Shown here: in pieces, positions 4,669-15,786 of the stretch
How the letters are laid out: each line of letters begins with the position of its first letter
Numbering within the stretch: the first letter of the stretch is position 1
Assembly: GCA_000421005.1 (NCBI GenBank)
Contig: ATWA01000018.1
Coordinates: forward strand, 1 to 37,272
Direction of reading: 5' to 3'
Length of the DNA stretch: 37,272 nucleotides
Origin: Clostridiales bacterium NK3B98
GTDB lineage: Bacteria; Bacillota; Clostridia; Oscillospirales; Oscillospiraceae
Notes under the pieces: generated by a model
What the model was told of the DNA's origin: nothing
Database searches by the model: none
Seen by the model: only the letters and a program-made list of their open reading frames with translations
Made by a program: the position numbers and the translations under genes

Positions 4669-7647
4669 ATGGATACCACCGAAAAACAATTTGAATCCGA
4701 CATCGTCTACGCCCTCCTTTCTCCCTCAGGCGGCTACACCCGCAACGCCGACGCCTACGACCCCAAAGCCGCCCTGTTCACCGACACCCTGATCCGTTTC
4801 GTGCAGAAAACCCAGCCCCGGGAGTGGGCAAGGTTTGAGAACCAGAACAAGGTGGACCCGGCTCAGAAATTCTGCGCCGCCTTTGACAACGCCTGCGACC
4901 GGGACGGGCTGGTGTCCGTACTGCGCCACGGGTTCAAAACACGGGGCATCACCTTCCGGGTCTGCTACTTCAAGCCGGAATCCGGGCTGAACCAAAAGGC
5001 GGCGGCGCTGTACGCCCAAAACGAGATCACCTGCAACCGCCAGTGGTTCTATTCGGCGGAGTGCAACAAGTCGGTAGATGTGGTGCTTGCCGTCAACGGC
5101 ATTCCCGTCTTTGCCTTTGAGCTGAAAAACCAGTACACCGGGCAGAACGTGGACAACGCCAAGCGTCAGTGGATGGAGGATCGGGATTCCAGAGAGCGGT
5201 GCTTCCAGTTCAACCGGCGGATTCTGGGCTTTTTCTGCGTGGATCATATGGAGGCATGGATGGCCACCAGACTGGACGGAAAGAACACCTTCTTTCTGCC
5301 CTTCAATCAGGGTTCAGCCGGGGCGGGCAACGATGGCGGCAAGGGCAACCCGCCAAACCCGGAGGGCTATCCCACTGCTTACCTGTGGGAAGAGGTATTC
5401 CAAAAGGACAGCATGATGGACATCGTGCAAAAGTTCATCCACCTGCAGGTGGACAAGAGTACCGGGAAACAGACGCTGATCTTCCCCCGGTATCATCAGT
5501 TGGACGTGGTGCGAAAGCTGATTGCCGACGTGCGGGCAAAGGGCTCCGGGCGGAATTATCTGGTGCAGCACAGCGCCGGGTCTGGTAAATCCAACTCCAT
5601 CGCATGGACGGCGTATCGCCTGGCCTCCCTCCACAACGAGGAAGACAAGCCTATATTCAGCAGCGTGGTGGTGGTCACAGACCGCACCGTGCTGGATGCC
5701 CAGTTGCAGGACACCATTTCCGGGTTTGACCACACCATCGGCGCTGTGGAGACCATCGGGGAGGACAAAAACTCCAAAGACCTGCGGGATGCCCTGAATA
5801 ACGGGGTGCGTATCATTGTGACCACCCTGCAAAAGTTCCCGGTGATCTATCAGGAGGTGGACAAGGCGGCAGGCAGAAGCTACGCCGTGATTGTGGACGA
5901 AGCCCACTCCTCCCAGACGGGCAGCTCCGCCCTGAAGCTGAAAGCGGCGCTGGCAGACCTGAGCGACGCTCTGAAAGAGGCGGCGGAAATCGAGGGCAAG
6001 GAAGAAAAAGAGCTTGACCCGGAGGACAAGCTGCTGCGGGAGATGCTCACCCACGGGCGGCACCAAAATCTTTCCTTCTTCGCTTTTACTGCCACGCCCA
6101 AGGATAAGACCCTTGAGCTGTTCGGCACCCAGTACCCGGACGGCACCTTCCATCCCTTCCACATCTATTCCATGCGGCAGGCCATTGAGGAAGGGTTTAT
6201 TCTGGACGTGCTGCAAAACTACATGACCTACGACACCTGCTTCCAGATTGCAAAGAATATCCCGGACAACCCGGATCTGCCCTCCAGCCGGGCGGCGAAG
6301 GTGATCCGGCAGTATCAAGAGCTGCACCCCTATAACATCAGCCAGAAATCCCAGATCATTGTGGAGACCTTCCGGGACACCACCCGGCACAAGATTGGCG
6401 GGCGGGGCAAGATGATGGTGATCACCTCCTCCCGGCTGGCGGCGGTGCGGTACTATCATGAGGTGAAGCGGTACATCCGGCAGGAGCATTACGACGATGT
6501 GGACATTCTGGTGGCCTTCTCCGGTGCCGTCAAGGACGGGGAGGACGAGTGGACAGAACCCAAGCTGAATGTACGCCGGGACGGCACCCATATTGCGGAG
6601 ACTCAGACCAAGGCAGAATTTCACGACAACTTCAACGTGCTGATTGTAGCGGAGAAGTACCAGACCGGATTTGACGAACCTCTGCTCCATACCATGATCG
6701 TGGACAAAAAGCTCCGGGGCGTGAAGGCGGTGCAGACTCTCTCCCGGCTGAATCGTACCTGTCCGGGGAAAAATGACACCTTTGTGCTGGATTTCGTCAA
6801 TACGAAGGAGGATATTCTGGAAGCGTTCCAGCCCTTCTATCAGGAGACCTATCTGCAACAGGAGGTCAATACCGACCTGATTTACCAGACCCAAAAGGAA
6901 CTGCGGGGCTACGGAATCTACAACGAGGATGACATTGAGCGGTTTATCAAGGTGTGGGAAAGGGCGGACAGACGCAACGGCATGGGACGGATGAGCAGCG
7001 CCCTGATGAACGTGAAGGAGCGCTACGACAAAAAGACGGTGGACGAGCGGTATCAATTCCGGCGGCAGCTTCGCAGCTTGGTGAAGTGGTACGGGTATAT
7101 CTCCCAGATTGTGCGGATGTTTGACCGGGAGCTCCACAAGGAGTATCTGTTCTGCTCCTATCTGGTGCAGATTCTCCCGGCGGACCCGGTGGAGGTCTTT
7201 GACTTGGAGGGCAAGCTGAAGCTGGAATACTACAAGCTGGAAAAGACCTTCGAGGGGGAGATTCGGCTGGAGGAGGCAAAGGGGGTCTACGATCCTGCCA
7301 AAGCCAAGGGAGCAGCGGGAAAAGACCCGAAAGAGCCGCTGGACGAGATCATCGAAAAGATCAACCAGCGGTTTAAGGGAAACTTCACCGACGCTGACCG
7401 GGTGGTGCTGAGTATCCTCCAAAACGAGCTGATGAAGGATGACAAGCTGCGAAAACGGGCAGCGTCTTCTGATCCGCAGATTTTCGTGGAGAGTATTTTC
7501 CCGTCGGTGTTTGAATCGGTGGCCATGGAGAGCTACATCAAGTCTCAGGAGACCTTTGCGTCTATGTTTGAGAATAAGGCGAAGTATCAGGCGATTTGCA
7601 GCGCACTGGCGGAGTGGGTGTATCGGGAGTTGAGAAGAAAACAATAA
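4669..7647 (+). CDS. hsdR: Type I restriction endonuclease/translocase subunit (HsdR)
   Basis: Motor and nuclease subunit that translocates DNA and cuts away from the site when it is unmethylated. The N-terminal PD-(D/E)xK nuclease is seen as FAFELKNQ (E151, K153). The helicase has Walker A AGSGKS with K307, the DEAH box at D410-H413, motif III TAT at 474-476 and a C-terminal RecA lobe with QTGFDEPLLHTMIVDKKL and TLSRLNRT. A long helical C-terminal part would contact HsdM. At 992 aa it is full length and unbroken. ATG 4669 follows GGAGA by 9 bases; upstream in-frame codons lie inside the previous gene. The order M-S-X-R, all co-oriented and without gaps, indicates one operon. Confidence 0.95.
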   Translation: MDTTEKQFESDIVYALLSPSGGYTRNADAYDPKAALFTDTLIRFVQKTQPREWARFENQNKVDPAQKFCAAFDNACDRDGLVSVLRHGFKTRGITFRVCYFKPESGLNQKAAALYAQNEITCNRQWFYSAECNKSVDVVLAVNGIPVFAFELKNQYTGQNVDNAKRQWMEDRDSRERCFQFNRRILGFFCVDHMEAWMATRLDGKNTFFLPFNQGSAGAGNDGGKGNPPNPEGYPTAYLWEEVFQKDSMMDIVQKFIHLQVDKSTGKQTLIFPRYHQLDVVRKLIADVRAKGSGRNYLVQHSAGSGKSNSIAWTAYRLASLHNEEDKPIFSSVVVVTDRTVLDAQLQDTISGFDHTIGAVETIGEDKNSKDLRDALNNGVRIIVTTLQKFPVIYQEVDKAAGRSYAVIVDEAHSSQTGSSALKLKAALADLSDALKEAAEIEGKEEKELDPEDKLLREMLTHGRHQNLSFFAFTATPKDKTLELFGTQYPDGTFHPFHIYSMRQAIEEGFILDVLQNYMTYDTCFQIAKNIPDNPDLPSSRAAKVIRQYQELHPYNISQKSQIIVETFRDTTRHKIGGRGKMMVITSSRLAAVRYYHEVKRYIRQEHYDDVDILVAFSGAVKDGEDEWTEPKLNVRRDGTHIAETQTKAEFHDNFNVLIVAEKYQTGFDEPLLHTMIVDKKLRGVKAVQTLSRLNRTCPGKNDTFVLDFVNTKEDILEAFQPFYQETYLQQEVNTDLIYQTQKELRGYGIYNEDDIERFIKVWERADRRNGMGRMSSALMNVKERYDKKTVDERYQFRRQLRSLVKWYGYISQIVRMFDRELHKEYLFCSYLVQILPADPVEVFDLEGKLKLEYYKLEKTFEGEIRLEEAKGVYDPAKAKGAAGKDPKEPLDEIIEKINQRFKGNFTDADRVVLSILQNELMKDDKLRKRAASSDPQIFVESIFPSVFESVAMESYIKSQETFASMFENKAKYQAICSALAEWVYRELRRKQ

Positions 7648-7655
7648 CATAGACA

Positions 7656-7687
7656 AATCCCCTGCCACCTTGCGATGGCAGGGGATT
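7656..7687. terminator. Hairpin between the convergent hsdR and ppdK genes
   Basis: A perfect 12-bp stem (AATCCCCTGCCA and its complement) with an 8-base loop, starting 9 bp after the hsdR stop. T-runs are short on both sides, so termination may be partial. It may serve both directions. Confidence 0.65.
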
Positions 7688-7821
7688 CTTACGCCCTCAG
7701 ATATAAACCTCTACTCGAATATCTCTCCAGCGAAGCACTCTTCGGCTGGTAGAATCAGCCCTCAGAAACGCCTTTGCATCGTTCTGATTTAAGCTGAATT
7801 CAAGCAGTTTTGGGAACTTTT
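7688..7821. other. Unassigned stretch beyond the ppdK 3' end
   Basis: This stretch lies between the hairpin and the ppdK stop, at the seam between the accessory island and the core genome. On the minus strand a frame offset from ppdK stays open for about 44 codons across the ppdK stop, ending at a stop near 7699-7701. It reads like a protein tail (including AFLRADSTSRR and RWRDIRVEVYI) but has no start or ribosome site. It could be a gene remnant left by insertion of the island, or chance. Confidence 0.3.
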
Positions 7822-10449
<2,628 letters not shown>

Positions 10450-10471
10450 ACGCAGCTCTCCTTTTCACATA

Positions 10472-10496
10472 GGGCGCTCCGCTGTGGAGATTGCCC
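10472..10496 (-). promoter_or_regulatory. Hairpin in the ppdK 5' leader
   Basis: On the minus strand a GGGC/GCCC outer stem encloses a CTCC/GGAG inner stem, in the leader between the predicted transcript start (about 10520) and the ppdK ribosome site. A role in translation or mRNA stability is possible but unsupported. Confidence 0.3.
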
Positions 10497-10526
10497 ACAA
10501 ATTTGCATGGTCTTATGCATACCCCT

Positions 10527-10554
10527 ATTATAGAGCATTTACAAAAATAATCAA
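10527..10554 (-). promoter_or_regulatory. ppdK promoter
   Basis: Minus-strand TTGATT (10549-10554), 16-bp spacer and perfect TATAAT (10527-10532), giving a leader of about 70 nt. Confidence 0.7.
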
Positions 10555-10664
10555 TAGATTGCTCGGAATATTTTCCAAAAGTGAAGCATCTGTTTTGCCC
10601 TGCTGACATGAACCGATGCAGGGACGCATAAGCTGTGGCGTACCGGGCGCGCGCCGTCCCATGG

Positions 10665-10696
10665 AAAAAACCCCTGTCCGGGGAGGCGGACAGGGG
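10665..10696 (-). terminator. Minus-strand terminator in front of spoIIID
   Basis: On the minus strand a 9-bp stem (CCCCTGTCC/GGACAGGGG, 10671-10696) with an 8-base loop is followed by six T (10665-10670). It is the first terminator met by transcripts from the dacF-like gene, which must first cross spoIIID in antisense. It also sits in the spoIIID 5' region and shields ppdK from that read-through. Confidence 0.8.
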
Positions 10697-10728
10697 AGAG
10701 GGAGAAACGGGAAATGGAGTTGTTGCCG

Positions 10729-11022
10729 ATGAAAGGGAACATCGAAGAACGTGCCCAGACCCTTGCAGCCTATATGATCGAACACAAAGCCACCGTCCGT
10801 TCAGCGGCGCAGGCCTTTGGGGTGAGCAAGTCCACCGTCCACAAAGACCTGCGGGAGCGGCTGCCCGCCATCAACCCGGCGCTCTACCGTCAGGTGCTTC
10901 CGGTTTTGGAAGAGAACAAGGCGCAGCGCCACATTCGGGGCGGGATTGCCACAAGGGAGAAATACAAGGCCATCGTCACAGCATTCCCACCAAAAGGCGG
11001 CGGAACAGCTGGGAGAAGGTGA
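10729..11022 (+). CDS. spoIIID: Sporulation transcriptional regulator SpoIIID
   Basis: Mother-cell DNA-binding protein that tunes sigma-E and sigma-K regulons in endospore formers. The match to the SpoIIID family is strong: an N-terminal IEERAQTLAAYMIEHKATVR segment, the helix-turn-helix FGVSKSTVHKDLRERLP (30-46) and the basic RHIRGGIATREKYK tail. It is 97 aa from ATG 10729. ATG 10714 is equally well placed by ribosome site, but family alignment favours the shorter form (M-KGNIEER). The last 15 or so codons run over the 3' end of the convergent carboxypeptidase gene (47-bp overlap) and encode a low-complexity tail absent from B. subtilis SpoIIID. This gene is the clearest sign that the organism sporulates. 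Confidence 0.93.
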   Translation: MKGNIEERAQTLAAYMIEHKATVRSAAQAFGVSKSTVHKDLRERLPAINPALYRQVLPVLEENKAQRHIRGGIATREKYKAIVTAFPPKGGGTAGRR

Positions 11023-12121
11023 GCCGCTCCACGTCGGCGGAAGCAACCAGGGGAACCTCACCCACCTGCTGCTCATTCACATAGGCTCGCAGCATTCCCA
11101 TGGGCTGCCCCTTGGAAACCGGAGCTTGTACTTCTTCTGCCAGCTCTGTGGTGACGGTGAGCTGCCCTGCCTGATCCTTGGGGAGGAGCAGCCGGGTGAC
11201 GCATTCCGGCTCTACCGGCACAGATTCATTCTGACCCAGTGTCACCTGCACCGGGGGCAGGGGCTGATCCGGGGAGATGTCTGCCATGCCCCACCCGGCA
11301 AAGCCGTAGTTCAGCAGCGCCTTGGCGCTGTTAAAGCGGTCTTTGGAGGTCTCGCTGCCCAGCACCACGGCGATCAGCTCCATCCCTTCCCGCTGGGCGC
11401 TGGCAGAGATGCAAAAGCCTGCGTCCTGAGTGAAGCCGGTTTTCAGCCCGGTGGCACCGTCAAAGCCGTGAATCAGCTTGTTGGTGTTGGCAAGCTGGAA
11501 TGCCCCGCCCCGGAGGGTGTCCATCCATGTGCCCACAAAGGGACGAATGGTCTCGTGATCCAAAAGCTGCCGGGACATGAGAGCGATATCATAGGCGGTG
11601 GTGAGATGCCCTTCGGCGGGCAGACCGGTGCAGTTGACAAAATGGGTATCCTCCATGCCCAGCTCCTGCGCCCGCTGGTTCATGGCATCCACAAAGGCGG
11701 ACTCGCTGCCCTTCAGATGCTCTGCCAGCGCCACCGCGGCGTCATTGCCGGAGGCGACGGCGACCGCCTTGAGCATATCTCCCACGCTCATGGTCTCCCC
11801 TTCCTCCAGATAGACCTGACTGCCCCCCATGCTGGCGGCATAGGCGCTGGTGGTCACCATGTCATCCAATGAGAGACGGCCGCTGTCCACCGCCTCGGTC
11901 ACCAGCAGCATGGTCATCACCTTGGTCACAGAGGCAGGGGGGAGGGGCTGGTGGGCGTTGTCCTCATAGAGTACGCTGCCTGTCTCCCGCTCCATCAGCA
12001 GCACGGACTTTGCCTGATAGTCCACAGGGGCTGCCTGCTCTGCATCTATCGCAAATACAGGGGAGAGCAGCAGGGACAGGGCAAGGGAGAGGGCCAAAAG
12101 GAAGATCAATTGTTTTCTCAT
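10976..12121 (-). CDS. dacF: D-alanyl-D-alanine carboxypeptidase (DacF/PBP5 type)
   Basis: Exported low-molecular-weight penicillin-binding protein that trims the terminal D-Ala from peptidoglycan stem peptides. It has a signal peptide of about 24 residues ending at VFA. The serine peptidase S11 motifs are complete: SVTK with S64 and K67, the SGN triad, and KTG inside GATGLKTGFTQDAG. A C-terminal PBP5-like beta domain completes the 381 aa. The frame is open further upstream, but ATG 12121 has GAAAGG upstream and starts the signal peptide directly. In Bacillus the sporulation paralogue is DacF; calling this gene dacF rather than dacA rests on its place next to spoIIID and is tentative. The 3' end overlaps spoIIID convergently. 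Confidence 0.9.
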   Translation of the reverse strand: MRKQLIFLLALSLALSLLLSPVFAIDAEQAAPVDYQAKSVLLMERETGSVLYEDNAHQPLPPASVTKVMTMLLVTEAVDSGRLSLDDMVTTSAYAASMGGSQVYLEEGETMSVGDMLKAVAVASGNDAAVALAEHLKGSESAFVDAMNQRAQELGMEDTHFVNCTGLPAEGHLTTAYDIALMSRQLLDHETIRPFVGTWMDTLRGGAFQLANTNKLIHGFDGATGLKTGFTQDAGFCISASAQREGMELIAVVLGSETSKDRFNSAKALLNYGFAGWGMADISPDQPLPPVQVTLGQNESVPVEPECVTRLLLPKDQAGQLTVTTELAEEVQAPVSKGQPMGMLRAYVNEQQVGEVPLVASADVERLTFSQLFRRLLVGML

Positions 12122-12281
12122 GGTAGTTTTTCCTTTCTCTTCCGTTGGAGATGGTGCTATTGTGCGCACAAAGCAGACAAATATGCTGGGAGAATTTACC
12201 ATGATTCGGAGAATAAGTGGCAAAACATGCGCTAAAACTGACAAAATCAACCACTTTCCCGGAAACTCGACGGTGTAGAGA

Positions 12282-12310
12282 TTGACATTGAGCGCCTTGT
12301 GTGGTACTCT
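12282..12310 (+). promoter_or_regulatory. glgP promoter
   Basis: Perfect TTGACA (12282-12287), 17-bp spacer and TACTCT (12305-12310), about 75 bp before the glgP ribosome site. Nothing else was recognised in the 269-bp divergent spacer 12122-12390. Confidence 0.6.
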
Positions 12311-12390
12311 TTTCGAGATATGGTATGGGTATCAGGGGGGCGGATGCAGACCTCACTGCCCCTTTTCAAAATTGAAATGGAGGATCATAC

Positions 12391-14823
12391 ATGAAGGAAT
12401 ACACGAAGGAAGAGCTTCGCACCCTCATCGAGGGCAAACTCCGCCGGAACTTTGGCCGCATTGCCGCCGAGGCCACCGAGGCGCAGGTGTTCAAGGCCTG
12501 TGCGCTGGTCATCCGGGACCTGATGAGCGCCAACCGGATCGACACCTCCCGCCGCATTGACAAGACGCAGGCCCGTCAGGTGCATTACCTGTCCATGGAG
12601 TTTTTGATGGGCCGTTCTCTGGTGAAGAATGCCTACAATCTGGGCGTGCTGGAGCCTCTGAAGGCCGCCATCAAGGAGATCGGCTATGAGCCCGGCGACC
12701 TGTTTGAGATCGAGCCGGATGCCTCTCTGGGCAACGGCGGTCTGGGCCGTCTGGCTGCCTGCTATCTGGAGTCCATGACCACCCAGGAGATTCCCGCCAC
12801 CGGCTATTCCATCTGCTATCAGCTGGGTCTGTTCAAGCAGAAGATCTCCGATGGCCGTCAGATCGAGCTGGCGGACGAGTGGCTGGAGCTGGGCGATGCA
12901 TGGCTGATGCCCCATGAAGAGGAGAGCGTCACCGTTCACTTCGGCGGCTATGTGGAGAGCAGCTGGGACGAGGACGGCAAGATGATCTGCACGCAGAAGG
13001 GCTGCACCGACGTTCTGGCGGTGCCCAAGGATATGATGATCGCCGGCTACAAGACCGACCATGTGAACAAGCTGCGCCTGTGGGATGCCAAGAGCCCCGC
13101 TGCGGTCAACATGAACCTGTATTCCTCCGGCGAGTATCTGAAGGCGGTGGAGCAGCAGATCACTGCCGAGACCATCGCCAAGGTGATCTATCCCGCTGAC
13201 GACCACTACGAGGGCAAGACCCTGCGTCTGAAGCAGCAGTATTTCTTCGTCTCCGCCACCGTGCAGTCTGTGGTGCGCAAGCATAAGAAGCTGTACGGCA
13301 CCCTGAAAAACTTCCATGAGAAGCATGTCTTCCAGATCAACGACACCCATCCCACCATGGTTATCCCCGAGCTGATGCGCATCCTTATGGATGAAGAGGG
13401 CATGGGCTGGGACGAGGCATGGTTCATCACCACCCACGCTGTGGCCTACACCAACCACACCGTCATGGCTGAGGCACTGGAGCACTGGCCCCAGATTCTG
13501 ATTCAGGGTCTGTTGCCCCGTATCTTCATGATCCTGTGCGAGATCAATGACCGCTATCTGAAAGAGGTTCGCACCTTCTTCCATAACGACGAGAACAAGG
13601 CCCGTGAGCTGGCCATCCTGTGGGACGGCGATGTGCGTATGGCCAATCTGGACGTGGCTGCCTGCTATGCCATCAACGGCGTGGCTGCCCTCCACTCCGA
13701 GATTCTGAAAAACGATGTGTTCCATACCGCCTATCTCCGCACCCCCCAGAAGTTTACCAACGTCACCAACGGCGTGGATCACCGCCGCTGGCTCAGCGAG
13801 ATCAACCCCAAGCTGGACACTCTGATCCGGGATGTCACCGGCACCGACGACTATCTGCTCCATCCCACTGCGCTGAAGCAGTTTGAGGCCGGACGTGACG
13901 ACCCCAGCGTGCTCAAGCAGCTTGCCGCCATCAAGCGGGAGAACAAGGAGAAGTTTGCCGCCTACGCCGCCAAGGAGTACGGCTTTAAGCTGAACCCCGA
14001 TGCCATGTTCGACGTACAGGTGAAGCGTCTGCACGAGTACAAGCGTCAGCTGCTCAACGTGATGCACATCATCCACCTGTATCAGCGCATCCAGAACGGC
14101 GAGAAGATTCAGCCCAGAACCTTCCTGTTTGGCGCCAAGGCCGCTGCCGGTTACTACACCGCCAAGCGGATTATCGAGCTGATTGTCTCCCTGCAGCACC
14201 AGATCAACAACGATCCCCGGTGCGAGGGTCAGCTGCAGGTGTTCTTCCTGGAGAACTACCGTGTCTCTCTGGCCGAGAAGCTGATGCCCGCCGCCGAGCT
14301 GTCCGAGCAGATCTCTACGGCTGGTAAAGAGGCCTCCGGCACCGGCAACATGAAGCTGATGATGAACGGCGCTCTCACCATCGGCACCGAGGACGGCGCT
14401 AACGTAGAGATGCATCAGGTGGTGGGTGACGAGAACATCTTCATCTTCGGCCTGAAGGCAGACGAAGTGGCTGACAAGCTGCGCTATGGCTACAACTCTT
14501 ATGAGTACTACAACCAGTCTCAGGTCATCCGGGACGTGCTGAACAATATTGCGCAGGGCTTCTCCGACGGCAAGAGCTATTCCGACCTGTCCAACGGCCT
14601 CATCTTCGGCAACGGCGGTCAGGCAGACCCTTACCTGCTGCTGGCGGACTTCGAGAGCTACCGGGCCAAGCAGGAGCAGGTGGCGCAGGCCTATCTGGAT
14701 CAGAAGCACTGGAACCAGATGTCCATCTCCAACATCGCCCGTTCCGGCATCTTCTCCTCCGACCGCTCCATCGCAGACTATGCCGAGCGGATCTGGCATG
14801 TGGATGTGCGTAATAAGGAGTAA
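12391..14823 (+). CDS. glgP: Glycogen/starch/alpha-glucan phosphorylase
   Basis: PLP-dependent GT35 enzyme that releases glucose-1-phosphate from alpha-1,4-glucans, used here to mobilise storage glycogen. The full length of 810 aa matches the family. The N-terminal half has the SMEFLMGRSLVKNAYNLG and DASLGNGGLGRLAACYLE segments. The C-terminal half has the PLP site EASGTGNMKLMMNGALTIGT with the Schiff-base lysine K655, and KRLHEYKRQLLN. ATG 12391 has GGAGG 6-7 bases upstream. It is monocistronic between its own promoter and a strong terminator; no other glycogen genes are in the window. Confidence 0.97.
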   Translation: MKEYTKEELRTLIEGKLRRNFGRIAAEATEAQVFKACALVIRDLMSANRIDTSRRIDKTQARQVHYLSMEFLMGRSLVKNAYNLGVLEPLKAAIKEIGYEPGDLFEIEPDASLGNGGLGRLAACYLESMTTQEIPATGYSICYQLGLFKQKISDGRQIELADEWLELGDAWLMPHEEESVTVHFGGYVESSWDEDGKMICTQKGCTDVLAVPKDMMIAGYKTDHVNKLRLWDAKSPAAVNMNLYSSGEYLKAVEQQITAETIAKVIYPADDHYEGKTLRLKQQYFFVSATVQSVVRKHKKLYGTLKNFHEKHVFQINDTHPTMVIPELMRILMDEEGMGWDEAWFITTHAVAYTNHTVMAEALEHWPQILIQGLLPRIFMILCEINDRYLKEVRTFFHNDENKARELAILWDGDVRMANLDVAACYAINGVAALHSEILKNDVFHTAYLRTPQKFTNVTNGVDHRRWLSEINPKLDTLIRDVTGTDDYLLHPTALKQFEAGRDDPSVLKQLAAIKRENKEKFAAYAAKEYGFKLNPDAMFDVQVKRLHEYKRQLLNVMHIIHLYQRIQNGEKIQPRTFLFGAKAAAGYYTAKRIIELIVSLQHQINNDPRCEGQLQVFFLENYRVSLAEKLMPAAELSEQISTAGKEASGTGNMKLMMNGALTIGTEDGANVEMHQVVGDENIFIFGLKADEVADKLRYGYNSYEYYNQSQVIRDVLNNIAQGFSDGKSYSDLSNGLIFGNGGQADPYLLLADFESYRAKQEQVAQAYLDQKHWNQMSISNIARSGIFSSDRSIADYAERIWHVDVRNKE

Positions 14824-14837
14824 TACTGACAAACGAA

Positions 14838-14871
14838 GGGGCTGCCTCATTTTTGTGAGGCAGCCCCTTTT
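14838..14871 (+). terminator. glgP terminator
   Basis: A perfect 12-bp stem (GGGGCTGCCTCA and complement) with a TTTTTG loop, then TTTT, starting 15 bp after the glgP stop. Confidence 0.9.
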
Positions 14872-14909
14872 ACTATGGACAAAGAGGAAAAAGACGCAAA
14901 CAGGGGTTC

Positions 14910-15785
14910 TTACTCCTCACGTTGTTCCGGCCACATGGGACGGGGATCGTCGTACCGCTCCAAAAAGGAATGCTCCTCTCCCCGGGTCTTAAAGCCCAAA
15001 AGCGTATCCACGCAAACAGCGTGAATGGAGTTAAAGATGCTCTTTTCCACAATGGGATTCTCTGCGGTGAGGGTGGCGATGAGCTGCTTCATCTCCTGCC
15101 GCTTGCTCTTGCCGATGCCGTCCCCGCTCATATGGGTCTGCTCGGTGAAACGGCAGGCGCACTGGATAAATTCCAGATGGTTGTACCTTGCCCAGGCGAT
15201 GATGTACTGCTCGTGGACGCAGTACAGGGGGCGGATTAGCTCCATGCCGGGGAAGTTGGTGGAGTGGAGCTTGGGGGGCATGGCCTGAATCTGGGAGCCG
15301 TAGAACATCCCCATCACGGTGGTCTCGATCACATCGTTGAAATGGTGCCCCAGCGCAATCTTGTTGCACCCCAGCGCCTGCGCCTGACTGTACAGATGCC
15401 CCCGGCGCATACGGGCGCAGAGATAACAGGGGCTTTGCCCGGCGGCGTTGGCCACGGCGAACACGTCCGACTCAAAAATCTGAATGGGTACCCGGAGTAA
15501 AGCGGCGTTTTCCTCGATTTTCCTCCGGTTTACCGGGTTATAGCCCGGATCCATCACCAAAAAGACCAATTCAAAGGGCACGTCGGTGTGGCGGTGCAGC
15601 TCCTGCATCAGCTTGGCCAGCAGCATGGAGTCCTTGCCGCCGGAGATGCACACGGCGATTTTATCCCCCGGCTGAATCAGCTCATATTTTTTGATGCCGT
15701 AGACAAAGGGATTCCACAGCTCCTTGCGATACTTTTTGATGATGCTCCGCTCTGCCAATTGGCAGGCATCCAACTCCCGTGGCAT
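14910..15785 (-). CDS. TtcA-like tRNA 2-thiolation ATPase (PP-loop)
   Basis: Adenylates a tRNA base for sulfur insertion; TtcA makes 2-thiocytidine at tRNA position 32 using a [4Fe-4S] cluster. It has the N-terminal PP-loop ISGGKDSM (S48-S53), then a CxxC pair, C120 and C123 (SPCYLCARMRRG), and a third cysteine region at C209/C211 (QCACRF). TtcA usually has a second CxxC there, so the third cluster ligand appears in a changed setting. Length (291 aa) suits the family. It starts one base after the mnmA stop, so the two thiolases form an operon. It could instead thiolate another base, as other members of this PP-loop branch do. Confidence 0.82.
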   Translation of the reverse strand: MPRELDACQLAERSIIKKYRKELWNPFVYGIKKYELIQPGDKIAVCISGGKDSMLLAKLMQELHRHTDVPFELVFLVMDPGYNPVNRRKIEENAALLRVPIQIFESDVFAVANAAGQSPCYLCARMRRGHLYSQAQALGCNKIALGHHFNDVIETTVMGMFYGSQIQAMPPKLHSTNFPGMELIRPLYCVHEQYIIAWARYNHLEFIQCACRFTEQTHMSGDGIGKSKRQEMKQLIATLTAENPIVEKSIFNSIHAVCVDTLLGFKTRGEEHSFLERYDDPRPMWPEQREE

Positions 15786-15786
15786 A

